Virus record (IMG/VR): IMGVR_UViG_3300025325_000921
Location: 1 to 28,248 of that record
Length of the DNA: 28,248 nt
Source: a virus
Strand: one strand, 5' to 3'
Both the position numbers and the translations under genes were made by a program. Of the stretch, positions 6,025 to 13,756 are shown one piece after another; the stretch's first letter is position 1, and the number at the start of each line of letters is the position of its first letter. The notes beneath the pieces are model-generated. The model had not been told where the DNA came from, did no database searches, and saw nothing but the letters and a program-made list of their open reading frames with translations.

Positions 6025-6524
6025 GCAACTAACATTCCTGAAAACCACGTAATCGGGTTAGTCGCTTGACCATCTACTCCAACTGTTTTTGTTGTGCCAC
6101 TACAAAGAAATTTCAATGTTACAGTATTGCCTGAGTTCATATTAATAAAACAACAACCACTTACCGTAAGAATTCCACCTACATTACATGTTGATGGATT
6201 AAGTTCTATAAATGTTGCTACATTTGATGTTGCAGAAATAGTAGCGTTAAAACGAGTTGCAACACCGATAGTACTAATCGTTAATCCTGCCGTGAAATGA
6301 TACCGACCTGTAACAGGTGCCGTAAAAGTACCTGTTCCTGCCGTATAATTTGATGCTTGATCATAAATGACATCATCACAAAGTACAGTATATACGGTAG
6401 CATCCCCTGTTACATTGCCTACCGAAGAAGAAAGATGCGCGAAAAAAGCCGGTTGTGACGGGTAATTTATGGCACCGGCACTTGATACGGTTAGATTTGT
6501 ATTTGAAGAATTCTTATTTGCCAT
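6021..6524 (-). CDS. C1q-like tail or receptor-binding protein
   Basis: Protein of 167 aa. After a short N-terminal part (NLTVSSAGAINYPSQPAFFA) it has the C1q/TNF-like jelly-roll signature: P-x-F-x-A, TGDATVYTVL, DVIYDQASNYTAGTGTFTAPV, GRYHFTAGLTI, and a last strand FSGMLVA. C1q-like domains in phage proteins form trimeric tips that bind the cell surface. It is a tandem paralogue of the next gene upstream (6526-7032). An AAAGGCG ribosome site precedes the ATG. It is probably a terminal adhesin or minor fibre component. Confidence 0.75.
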   Translation of the reverse strand: MANKNSSNTNLTVSSAGAINYPSQPAFFAHLSSSVGNVTGDATVYTVLCDDVIYDQASNYTAGTGTFTAPVTGRYHFTAGLTISTIGVATRFNATISATSNVATFIELNPSTCNVGGILTVSGCCFINMNSGNTVTLKFLCSGTTKTVGVDGQATNPITWFSGMLVA

Positions 6525-6525
6525 G

Positions 6526-7032
6526 TTACGCCTTTAATATTCCACCGATAAAAGTTCTTTCCAGGGTTCCTACAATATCAATAACTTTTGCTCCACCTGA
6601 TACAACAAAAGTCATATAAACAGTATCACCCGCATCCATATCAAGATAAAACGACGATCCTAAAGCTATATTAGCTAATCCCAACGAGATGGCATATGGA
6701 TTCAACGACCATAAGGTAAACGTTCTATTTGATGCTATTGCTTTAAAAACACATGAAGTATGTCCAACAGCAAGGGCGATACCAAATTGAACATTGCAAT
6801 GTATTAAATATTTGCCTGAAACCGGAGCAGTAAATATCCCCGTTGCATTATCATATGAACTTGTTTGGTCATATAACTCACTATTTGGTATCAACGTTAC
6901 AATGGTTCCATCACCTGTTTGATCTACGGATGTTGCGCTATATGTTGCCAAAAAAGCAGGCTGTGATGGATACTTTATAGCACCGGCACTCGATATTGTT
7001 ATATTCGTATTGTCTCTATTTTTTGAAGCCAT
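6526..7032 (-). CDS. C1q-like tail or receptor-binding protein (tandem paralogue)
   Basis: Protein of 168 aa with the same layout as 6021-6524: NITISSAGAIKYPSQPAFLA, then TGDGTIVTLI, ELYDQTSSYDNATGIFTAPV, GKYLIHCNVQFG, and FIGGILKA at the end. The start at 7032 (MASKNRDNTN) has AGAGGA upstream; the longer frame to 7119 would overlap the preceding fibre gene and lacks support. N-terminal parts of the two paralogues are more alike than their middles, as expected when the binding face diverges. Confidence 0.75.
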   Translation of the reverse strand: MASKNRDNTNITISSAGAIKYPSQPAFLATYSATSVDQTGDGTIVTLIPNSELYDQTSSYDNATGIFTAPVSGKYLIHCNVQFGIALAVGHTSCVFKAIASNRTFTLWSLNPYAISLGLANIALGSSFYLDMDAGDTVYMTFVVSGGAKVIDIVGTLERTFIGGILKA

Positions 7033-7040
7033 AGCATCCT

Positions 7041-8747
7041 CTAAACAACGGTAATATTGCCATGAACCGATGATACGGTCCATTCCACGTTTGCAACGGT
7101 GCACATAATCTCTATGCAATCATATTGAGTGGTAGATGCAAGTGACCCACCAACACCAACAGTCGTTGTAGTGCCTAAAAAGTGAATAGATTCAGCAGCG
7201 TTCTGGGCTATCAACCAACCACCTGCACCTTTACCGACCAGTTTGATAACACTTCCAAAAGCAGCAGTATCAGGCAACGTGAGAGTCTGTAGCGTGCCTC
7301 TGTTTGATACATAGGTCTTATTGATAGCAAGTTGTACCGAAGCATCGGTTACTTCTTCAGGTATCCAGTTTAAGAGATTGGTTACTACGGTGCCAGTTGT
7401 TGCTGTTATATTGCCCGTAGTTGCAGTTACACCTGTGGTACCTGTTACGGTAGTTGTAGCAGCAATGGAACCCGGCGCAGTGAATACTGCCGGTATTGAA
7501 AGAGTAACTGCACCTGTAGGAGAGCTTGCGGTTATCTGGTTAGCTGTACCCGTAATAGAGTTAACTAAGCTGCCCCCTGATACGCCAAGATCAATGGTGT
7601 GTGGGCCATTAGTTACTACTACCGTACCATCGCTTGATACAATGTTAGCCCAAGCAGCTGATGTCCCTAAAGAAGCAATAAGCAACTGACCATTTGATCC
7701 TGATGAAGAACTAACAACGCCGGTAGCGTTAGTTTGCATAACACCGGTGCTTAAAGAAGAAAGCGTTGTTGTTCCGGAAGTTACCGTTAAGCCTGTGCCG
7801 GCTGTTACTGTCCCTGAGGATTGAATATTACCTGCTGATGTTATTATGTTACCTGTAGTTGCCGTAACACCGGTTCCTGCTGTTATACTTCCTGCCGTGA
7901 CAACGAGATTTCCTGCCGTAATTGTTTGGCCGCCGGCAGTTATGGTTAACCCAACGCCTGAATCAGGGGCAAGTATAACCATTCCACCGGTATTCGTAAT
8001 TTGAACACGTTGAAGCGAAACGGTACCGGATGAATCAGAATCAGGATGAGTCCAAAAAGAAAGTTCGCCGCCAACTCTATTCGTGGCTACTGTTCCTTTG
8101 ACTGTCAGACGTATCTGACCACCTTGGATATAAGTACCATCGCTATCTTGACCATAAAATATCATCTTACCGATAGTATCATTATGTTGAACAGGATTAC
8201 CATCACGTGTCTTATAAAAATTAAAATGAGCCGGATCGCCTGCATCTATTGTCTGATAGGCTTGAAAGTTGCCAAATAATGGCACGCCGGATACTTCGCT
8301 CTTTGTTGATATGAATGATCCTTCAAGGGCGTACATATTACCTGTGTTTGTCGTAACATTAGATGTAGCAACAATAGTTCCATTCACGGTAACCGCGTCG
8401 CCCGTATCTACCGTGTAGACCGTGAGCATACCATTTTTATCAATCTCCATACGCTTAGCAGATATACTGCCAATCGCATCAGGATGTGTCCAAAATTCAA
8501 GATTAGAACCAAATTCAGTACCTGATATTGTAGACGCCGTAGCAATAATCTTTGATGTCTCAATAGTGGTAGATCCCGTATCACCGGTAGCTAAGATCTT
8601 AAAGTAGGTATCGCCGGTAATCGTAGCACCTCCAACCCCACCATTATTTTTAATACATATAATATTCGGGCCAAGACCTACTGTTTCTTGTTGTATAACA
8701 AATACGCTGTTTAATATGGTTGAGCTAAAACCGCCTGATATTGCCAT
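7041..8747 (-). CDS. Tail-fibre protein with two head-type modules and a shared C-terminal module
   Basis: Protein of 568 aa, rich in Thr, Gly and Ser. Residues about 45-115 and 172-262 are two copies of a beta module seen in phage fibres; both contain L-x-FWTHPD, a segment ending R-x-x-I, then G-x-V/L. The second continues into PDSGVGLTI, a motif also present in the 902-aa fibre. Residues 265-460 are low-complexity Thr/Gly repeats (TAGTGVTATTGN type) that probably form a triple beta helix. Residues 475-568 are the C-terminal module shared with 8757-9299 and 12632-13459. It has no chaperone or enzymatic motif. TAGGAGAAT precedes the ATG. Role in adsorption is inferred from composition and context. 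Confidence 0.8.
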   Translation of the reverse strand: MAISGGFSSTILNSVFVIQQETVGLGPNIICIKNNGGVGGATITGDTYFKILATGDTGSTTIETSKIIATASTISGTEFGSNLEFWTHPDAIGSISAKRMEIDKNGMLTVYTVDTGDAVTVNGTIVATSNVTTNTGNMYALEGSFISTKSEVSGVPLFGNFQAYQTIDAGDPAHFNFYKTRDGNPVQHNDTIGKMIFYGQDSDGTYIQGGQIRLTVKGTVATNRVGGELSFWTHPDSDSSGTVSLQRVQITNTGGMVILAPDSGVGLTITAGGQTITAGNLVVTAGSITAGTGVTATTGNIITSAGNIQSSGTVTAGTGLTVTSGTTTLSSLSTGVMQTNATGVVSSSSGSNGQLLIASLGTSAAWANIVSSDGTVVVTNGPHTIDLGVSGGSLVNSITGTANQITASSPTGAVTLSIPAVFTAPGSIAATTTVTGTTGVTATTGNITATTGTVVTNLLNWIPEEVTDASVQLAINKTYVSNRGTLQTLTLPDTAAFGSVIKLVGKGAGGWLIAQNAAESIHFLGTTTTVGVGGSLASTTQYDCIEIMCTVANVEWTVSSVHGNITVV

Positions 8748-8756
8748 TATATTCTC

Positions 8757-9299
8757 CTATACAACATTAAGATTTCCAATATGTGACAAAACCATAAACT
8801 CAAGATTTGCCACAATGCATATTAACTCAACACAATTATTAGTTGCTGTTGCAGACAATGACCCGAGAATACCCGTAGTAGTAACGTTATCAGCAAGAGT
8901 TTGAGGAATATTATCAAAATGTATTTTCTGATCAGCGTTTTGTTTTATGGTCCATAAAGCAGGGCCCATGCCGGCAACTCGAATAACTCTATTGCGAGGA
9001 CATGTTACAGGTAATGTAAATTGAAGTGCTGCCGGACCTGCAAAATTTGCAAAATAACCTGTATTTGCTGCCATACCTTGAGTTGCTGAAGTAACAGGTA
9101 TCCATGCTAAACCACCACCGGTTACCGTAAATGTAATTGAGTTAGCTCCCTGATTACCATCAATAGCCATACCACCTGAGCCATTAAAGGTAATGTTACC
9201 ACTTGAATTAGGTGAAACAGCGCCACCTGAATTAGCACCGGTAAGTGTCAATACGCCACCTGCAGCAGTATCAGTTGTACGGTAAAATATCTGTGACAT
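8757..9299 (-). CDS. Short tail-fibre protein with the shared C-terminal module
   Basis: Protein of 180 aa. The N-terminal part (GGVLTLTGANSGGAVSP, NITFNGSGGMAIDG) is typical of virion fibre proteins. Residues about 78-180 are the shared module: GYFANFAGPAALQFTLP, R-V-I-R-V-A-G-M-G, WTIKQNADQKIHF, GSLSATATNNCVELICIVAN, then HIGNLNVV at the very end. The matching blocks in the 568-aa fibre are LTLP, KLVGKGAGGW, AQNAAESIHF, GSLAST and VHGNITVV. Good ribosome site (AGGGAG). It probably occupies a different position or specificity from the larger fibres. Confidence 0.75.
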   Translation of the reverse strand: MSQIFYRTTDTAAGGVLTLTGANSGGAVSPNSSGNITFNGSGGMAIDGNQGANSITFTVTGGGLAWIPVTSATQGMAANTGYFANFAGPAALQFTLPVTCPRNRVIRVAGMGPALWTIKQNADQKIHFDNIPQTLADNVTTTGILGSLSATATNNCVELICIVANLEFMVLSHIGNLNVV

Positions 9300-9302
9300 G
9301 AT

Positions 9303-9647
9303 TTATTCTCCCTTGCGGTATAACAAGGATACATATACAGAACCTGTTGTTGGTGCAACGCCAATATGTTTTACCTTAAACTGAATGCCCATACCTAAAA
9401 AGTCACCATGATCGTTAATCGAGTTGCCGGTATTTGCTGTTAGATCAAGCACAACACCACCATTTGCCGCAATAGTAACACACGCAGTATCACCACCATC
9501 AATAGAGAATGTTACTGTCTGATTGGTGAGATTCTGTAGAATTGCTATACGTGCCGGATGTAAAGTAACAGTTTCTATATTAGTGTAGCCGGCTCCTATA
9601 GAACCGGCAGCTAACGAGCGTTCAGCTTCGTTTATAATCTTTCCCAT
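9303..9647 (-). CDS. Small beta-rich virion protein, unknown
   Basis: Protein of 114 aa predicted almost entirely as beta strands (VTLHPARIAILQNL, VTFSIDGGDTACVTIAANGG, SVYVSLLYRKGE). Small beta-sandwich proteins beside fibres often serve as decoration or fibre-connecting proteins. AAAGGAG precedes the ATG. It overlaps by one base with the upstream gene, so the two are coupled. No named family recognised. Confidence 0.65.
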   Translation of the reverse strand: MGKIINEAERSLAAGSIGAGYTNIETVTLHPARIAILQNLTNQTVTFSIDGGDTACVTIAANGGVVLDLTANTGNSINDHGDFLGMGIQFKVKHIGVAPTTGSVYVSLLYRKGE

Positions 9648-9850
9648 TAAGACTCCTTTGGAGCTTCTTCTTGTTTAGCTGCCGCCTCTGCCGCTGCCTT
9701 TTCGGATTCTATCTTTGCAGTCTCAAGAGCTTTTTTGAACTCATCAAGAGCAGCAAATGCATCCTCAAAAGGTGATCCGTTCATAATTTCATAACGATAA
9801 AGACGGTCATTGATAACATGTTCAAGTACAACGATTGATCTCATTTGCAT
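9647..9850 (-). CDS. Small helical protein, possible fibre-module accessory
   Basis: Protein of 67 aa: a short beta part (SIVVLEHVINDRLYRYEIM) then a long helix with an Ala/Glu/Lys-rich tail (ESEKAAAEAAAKQEEAPKES), probably a coiled coil. The start at 9850 has GGAG 6 nt upstream. The ATG 12 nt earlier, at 9862, is preceded by pyrimidines from a hairpin and lacks a ribosome site, so the longer form is unlikely. It could be an assembly factor for the adjacent fibre proteins; this is inference. Confidence 0.65.
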   Translation of the reverse strand: MQMRSIVVLEHVINDRLYRYEIMNGSPFEDAFAALDEFKKALETAKIESEKAAAEAAAKQEEAPKES

Positions 9851-9865
9851 AGCGTTCTCCATTAA

Positions 9866-9891
9866 AGGGGGTGATTATAATTTCACCCCCT
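9866..9891 (-). terminator. G-run hairpin after the large fibre gene (terminator or attenuator)
   Basis: GGGGGTGA (9867-9874) pairs with TCACCCCC (9883-9890), with one further A-T pair and an 8-nt loop. In the minus-strand RNA it follows the fibre stop by 17 nt and is followed only by UUUAAU, so termination would be partial. It sits just before the ribosome site of the next gene. Confidence 0.5.
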
Positions 9892-9907
9892 ATAGTAACA
9901 ATACTAA

Positions 9908-12616
9908 TTAAACAGCGTAAGCAAATTCAACCATCAAGTGTGAACCGTTAAGAACTGTGTCTCCGGCACCACCAGCGTAGTAGATATCGATCGTATCCGC
10001 TGCAGTCAATTCCCACAGAACAGAAACGACCAACTCGCCACGCACGGCTGCACCTACCGTTGCTGTTGCTACATAGTTTGTTGCAACGCCACCATCACGA
10101 AGGGTCAAGGTCTTTGTACCACCACCAACGCCATCAAGACAGCTTACACATGCTGATATGCGATAGATACCGCTTACAGGAGCTGTAAATACACCTGTTG
10201 CATCGTTGTAGTCGTTGCCTGGGTCGAATCCTTCAGTGTTGAAGATGACGATAGCGGCTGCACCGACTGCTTGTGAGCCACCGGTACGAACAGCGTTGAC
10301 ACGGAGATTGCTCTCAAATCGAGCACCGTCTGCATCAAATACACCGGTCATTGCAGCTGCTGCTACCGAGAAGGTAATTCCGCCAGTTGCATTGGAAGCA
10401 GTCAATTGAATCGCATCAGCTACCGCTTCCGCTCCTGAGACGACTACTGAACCGGCAGATGATGCCAAGGTCAAGTCACCGACTGAAGTGCTAAAGTTAG
10501 AAGCTGCTGCTGCATCAATGGATATGGTATTTGTAGAATCAAGCGTCAATCCAAGTGTACCCGCGTCGATGTCTATACCACCGCCTGCTGCCGTATCAAT
10601 GTTGATAGAATCAGCTGCTGCTTCGCCTGCAATCAATAAGATAGAACCGGCTGTTGATTGTACCGTAATATCAAACGCGCCTGTTGCGGTTAAGTTTGTT
10701 GCTCCGGCTGAGTCAATAGACAATAAGCCCGTAGAATCAAGTGTTAAGCCGCCTGTGCCCGCGTTGATGTCTACACCGCCCGCCGCATTGGAAGATGAAA
10801 TTGAAACGGCAGTAAGAATCGCTTCAGAGCCATCAATGACTACTGAGCCACCAACAGATGCTAAGGTTAAGTCAGCACCGGCACCAGTTACGGTGAAGTT
10901 ACTGGCTAAGATACCATCGATAGAAACACCGGCTGCTGCCGAGTTAATATCTACACCGGTTTGACCATCAATATCAACACCACCAAGAGGAGCATTGAGA
11001 TTGATAGCGTCCGCCGTTGCATTAGCTGTGGCTGTTAAGGTGATACCGCCAACGTCGCTTAAAAGGTTAATAGAGGCTACATCAGTGCCTTGATCCGCGT
11101 GCAACTGAATGGTTTCTAGTACGCCACCGTTAGCATGCAAGTAGATAGCTTGTGCAACGTTCTCGCCGGCGTTAACAATAACGGTACCAAGAGTAGATGC
11201 AAGAGTTAAGTCTTGACCTGCTGCAGATGTGCTGAAGTTAGATGCGTTAAGAGCATCAATGGATACTGCGCCAGCTGCTGAGTCAATCGTGACACCTGTT
11301 TGGCCATCAATATCTACGCCGCCGAGAGGAGCGTTTAAGTTAATTGCATCAGCTGTTGCGTTTGCAGTTGCTTCAAGAGTGATGCCGCCAACGTCAGAAA
11401 GGAGATTAATAGATGTTACTGCTGTAGAAAGGTCTGCATGTAATTCTATCGTTTCTGTGACTCCGCCATTGGCATGCAAGTAAATAGCACGTGCGGTATC
11501 TTCACCGGAGTTGATGATAACCGTTCCAAGGGTTGATCCCAAGGTAAGATCAGCAGCTGCTGCAGAAACCGTAAAGTTACTTGCAGTCGCAGCATCAAGG
11601 GAGATACCTGCCGCCGTATCCATGCTTAAAGCACCGGCAAGAGAGTTACCGATGGCAACTGCGCCTGTTGAGGTGCCTGTGTTAATGGATGTATTTACGT
11701 TAATAGAATCGTTGATCAGTGTAATTGCATCGATGTTAATCGTTGTTAGACCATCAGCATTACCAACATTGGCTGTTTTCGTGCCCGTACCGGTCATGAC
11801 ATTAAGTGCCATCGTACCGGCTACACGGTTGCCCGAGGCAATTGCCGTTGTATGTGTACCGGATGTTACAGTGCCAGAAGCAATATTTGTAAGTACCTGT
11901 CCTGTCGTTACACCACCGGTGTTAAGATTGACTGTTTTGACTGAATTTGCGTTTGTGGTTGCGCCATCAGGGGCAAGATCTAAGGTATCTGTTACTGCTG
12001 CTGTTACAACGGTACCACCACTAATCGTGATTGTTCTTGTAGCAGTAGGAGCAATATCACCAATTGATATAGGTGTCGTATCAGCTTCATCGCCAAGGGT
12101 AATGCCACCGGTACCCGCACGAATACGAACACCACCGGCAGCATTAGATGCTTCAAGTGTTAACGCGGTAGCTGAAGCAGCAGAAGCTGTTATTGCAACC
12201 GTTGTTGAAGTAAATGATATTGCGCCAGTTACTGTTAAGCCACCACCTGAGATGGTAAGACCTGTACCCGAGTCCGGTGCTGCAATGGTAATTTCACCTG
12301 CAGGAGAAATAGTAAGACGTGTCGTTAATGCACCTGCAAGAGAGTCAGGGCGCGTCTGAATGATAAGCTGACCTGGCATACGTGTATCTGCTACAGTACC
12401 AAATGCTCGGACAAAGATACGTGCTGCTTCTTCAGTTGAATCGCCATCTGAAGCAAGAAATGATATCTGACCAATATAGTCGTTACTTGAGATTGAACCG
12501 CCGGCTCTTGTTTTTTTAAAATTAAGTTGTGCAGGAGTTGTTATACCATTGGTATCAATAACAATCGTTTCTGATAAATTTATTTCAGAAGCACCTGGGA
12601 ATAAGCCTGTTGCCAT
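9908..12616 (-). CDS. Large repeat-built tail fibre with C1q-like tip
   Basis: Protein of 902 aa. Residues about 28-125 form the fibre head module (LNFKKTRAGG, NDYIGQISF, then PDSGTGLTISGGG), also found in the 568-aa fibre. Residues 338-450 and 451-563 are two tandem copies of a 113-aa unit. Residues 564-751 are three shorter units of about 67 aa with the same skeleton (SID, then ASNF, DLTLAS, G-S-V-V-I, a Gly-Glu turn and a Gly-rich strand). Residues about 770-902 are a C1q-like tip (FNTEGFDPGNDYNDATGVF, TAPVSGIYRISA, FAYAV). The repeats probably build a long beta-solenoid shaft and the tip binds the receptor. AGGAG precedes the ATG. Long open frames on the other strand here are codon-bias shadows. 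Confidence 0.85.
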   Translation of the reverse strand: MATGLFPGASEINLSETIVIDTNGITTPAQLNFKKTRAGGSISSNDYIGQISFLASDGDSTEEAARIFVRAFGTVADTRMPGQLIIQTRPDSLAGALTTRLTISPAGEITIAAPDSGTGLTISGGGLTVTGAISFTSTTVAITASAASATALTLEASNAAGGVRIRAGTGGITLGDEADTTPISIGDIAPTATRTITISGGTVVTAAVTDTLDLAPDGATTNANSVKTVNLNTGGVTTGQVLTNIASGTVTSGTHTTAIASGNRVAGTMALNVMTGTGTKTANVGNADGLTTINIDAITLINDSINVNTSINTGTSTGAVAIGNSLAGALSMDTAAGISLDAATASNFTVSAAAADLTLGSTLGTVIINSGEDTARAIYLHANGGVTETIELHADLSTAVTSINLLSDVGGITLEATANATADAINLNAPLGGVDIDGQTGVTIDSAAGAVSIDALNASNFSTSAAGQDLTLASTLGTVIVNAGENVAQAIYLHANGGVLETIQLHADQGTDVASINLLSDVGGITLTATANATADAINLNAPLGGVDIDGQTGVDINSAAAGVSIDGILASNFTVTGAGADLTLASVGGSVVIDGSEAILTAVSISSSNAAGGVDINAGTGGLTLDSTGLLSIDSAGATNLTATGAFDITVQSTAGSILLIAGEAAADSINIDTAAGGGIDIDAGTLGLTLDSTNTISIDAAAASNFSTSVGDLTLASSAGSVVVSGAEAVADAIQLTASNATGGITFSVAAAAMTGVFDADGARFESNLRVNAVRTGGSQAVGAAAIVIFNTEGFDPGNDYNDATGVFTAPVSGIYRISACVSCLDGVGGGTKTLTLRDGGVATNYVATATVGAAVRGELVVSVLWELTAADTIDIYYAGGAGDTVLNGSHLMVEFAYAV
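10928..11605 (-). repeat. Tandem 339-bp repeat (two copies) inside the large fibre gene
   Basis: Copy 1 covers 11267-11605 and copy 2 covers 10928-11266, in perfect register at 113 codons. Protein blocks such as INLLSDVGGITL, ATADAINLNAPLGGVDIDGQ and AIYLHANGGV are identical or nearly so. Many third codon positions differ, so the duplication is old and kept by protein selection. Three degenerate shorter units lie next to it towards the C-terminus. Confidence 0.8.
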
Positions 12617-12631
12617 TATTTTCTCCTATTA

Positions 12632-13459
12632 TTATGCAAGGTTAAGTTCGCCACTATAAGACAATACATTCCATTCTAAGTCTGCAGTGACACACACTAT
12701 TTCTACATATGCATACCCACTAACAGTAGAATCATTCGGATTGATACAATCAAGATATCCACCAGCACCAGCTGTTGTATTAATTCCAGCAGTCCAAGAG
12801 TTAGCAATACGTATTTGTTGATTAGCTCCTTGAAGGACACGCCATCCAAATGTAGTCCCTTGTAAAACAATCTTAATTATTGATCCAACAACAGCAGAAG
12901 CCGGCAACGTTAAGTCAACACGAACACCTGCTGTAGTGTCATCTACAATGTAACTATGATTAACTTCAAGAACTTGATCTGCATCTACAACTTCCCAATG
13001 ACTACCTGCACCTGGAATCTTAAAATCAATAATCCCGGCACCTGATGAATCAATAGATACTGTATGATCAGATGAGGTTAGCTGAGCAAATGAAGGCGTA
13101 GAACCAACGTCTGCACCGGCAAGAACATAACCCTTAGCGGCGTTGCTTGCTGAAATAAGACCATTAGAATCAGTTAATAAGCTACCGGTGCCTAGATATG
13201 AAAATGTTGCTGTATTGGTAACATCTAAATCAGTTATTGTCGCACCTGCTGCAGCTAAGCCTGTCCATGTTGAACTACCACTACTAATAGAAGTAAGTGC
13301 ATAGAATGTGTTTGATGATGTGTTTACCCAGATTTGTCCAATCTCACCCTGATCTGCACTCGTTGGTGCCCGAGTAGTTATCAGCGGTTCGGGAAAAAGA
13401 TTTATGAACGGCTGCGTCAAACCAGTCGCAATTTGCCTAGCTTGTTTCTTTACTGCCAT
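12632..13459 (-). CDS. Tail-fibre protein with the shared C-terminal module
   Basis: Protein of 275 aa, first gene of the adhesion module. The N-terminal part (GLTQPFINLFPEPLITTRAP, then GQIWVNTSSNTFYALTS) is of a kind often seen at the virion-attachment end of phage structural proteins. Residues about 168-275 carry the shared C-terminal module: NHSYIVDD, LTLPASAVVGSIIKIV, WRVLQGANQQIRI, AYVEIVCVTADLEWNVLSY, ending GELNLA. GAGGAG precedes the ATG. It lies divergent to the RHH/HNH cassette across 120 nt. Confidence 0.75.
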   Translation of the reverse strand: MAVKKQARQIATGLTQPFINLFPEPLITTRAPTSADQGEIGQIWVNTSSNTFYALTSISSGSSTWTGLAAAGATITDLDVTNTATFSYLGTGSLLTDSNGLISASNAAKGYVLAGADVGSTPSFAQLTSSDHTVSIDSSGAGIIDFKIPGAGSHWEVVDADQVLEVNHSYIVDDTTAGVRVDLTLPASAVVGSIIKIVLQGTTFGWRVLQGANQQIRIANSWTAGINTTAGAGGYLDCINPNDSTVSGYAYVEIVCVTADLEWNVLSYSGELNLA

Positions 13460-13517
13460 AATATTTACTCCTCAAAAGAGATAAAACTTGTCTCGTCGCT
13501 AATCATAGATCACTGTA

Positions 13518-13546
13518 TTGACAAAAAGCTATAAGAATCTTAGACT
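13518..13546 (+). promoter_or_regulatory. Strong promoter of the RHH-HNH cassette
   Basis: A perfect TTGACA (13518-13523) and TAGACT (13541-13546) are 17 nt apart, the best sigma-70-like promoter found in this window. It points into the RHH gene, 34 nt downstream. Confidence 0.6.
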
Positions 13547-13565
13547 CGTATACATATATATACGA
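13546..13565. promoter_or_regulatory. Palindromic operator over the cassette's transcription start
   Basis: The 20-nt element TCGTATACATATATATACGA is a palindrome with 9 of 10 matching pairs. It begins at the last base of the -10 box and covers the expected start of transcription. It lies directly before an RHH protein gene; RHH proteins commonly bind such palindromes to repress themselves. Confidence 0.55.
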
Positions 13566-13579
13566 AAGTTGAGTAGAAC

Positions 13580-13756
13580 ATGGATGAAATTAAAAAGAGA
13601 AAGACGCCCAAGCGCATTGTGTTTAATGTATCTAACGAAGTACATACAGCAATAAAGATACGCGCTGCGTTTAGGCATATAACGATAACCAAGTATATTA
13701 TGCGGGCTGTGATGGAAAAGATATTACAAGAGCCGTATCAACCCGAGGAAGAATGA
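13580..13756 (+). CDS. Ribbon-helix-helix (Arc/CopG-like) regulator
   Basis: Protein of 58 aa. A basic arm (KKRKTPKR) is followed by a strand with alternating residues (RIVFNVS), helix A (NEVHTAIKIRAAFRH) and helix B (ITITKYIMRAVMEKIL). This is the RHH layout in which a dimer's paired strands enter the DNA major groove. The stop overlaps the HNH gene's start as ATGA. With the palindrome at its promoter it probably represses its own cassette, limiting nuclease expression. Repression is inferred; the fold is a good match by eye. Confidence 0.75.
   Translation: MDEIKKRKTPKRIVFNVSNEVHTAIKIRAAFRHITITKYIMRAVMEKILQEPYQPEEE

Noticed and set aside
10215-12359. Several long plus-strand open frames (64-282 aa) across the large fibre gene
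   Set aside because: They are antisense shadows of the repeat-rich fibre gene, full of Ala/Val/Pro from complementary Gly/Ala/Thr codons, and lack ribosome sites.
6021-13459. Diversity-generating retroelement considered for the fibre cluster
   Set aside because: No reverse transcriptase and no template/variable repeat pair is visible in the window; similarity between fibre modules is old and spread over the protein.
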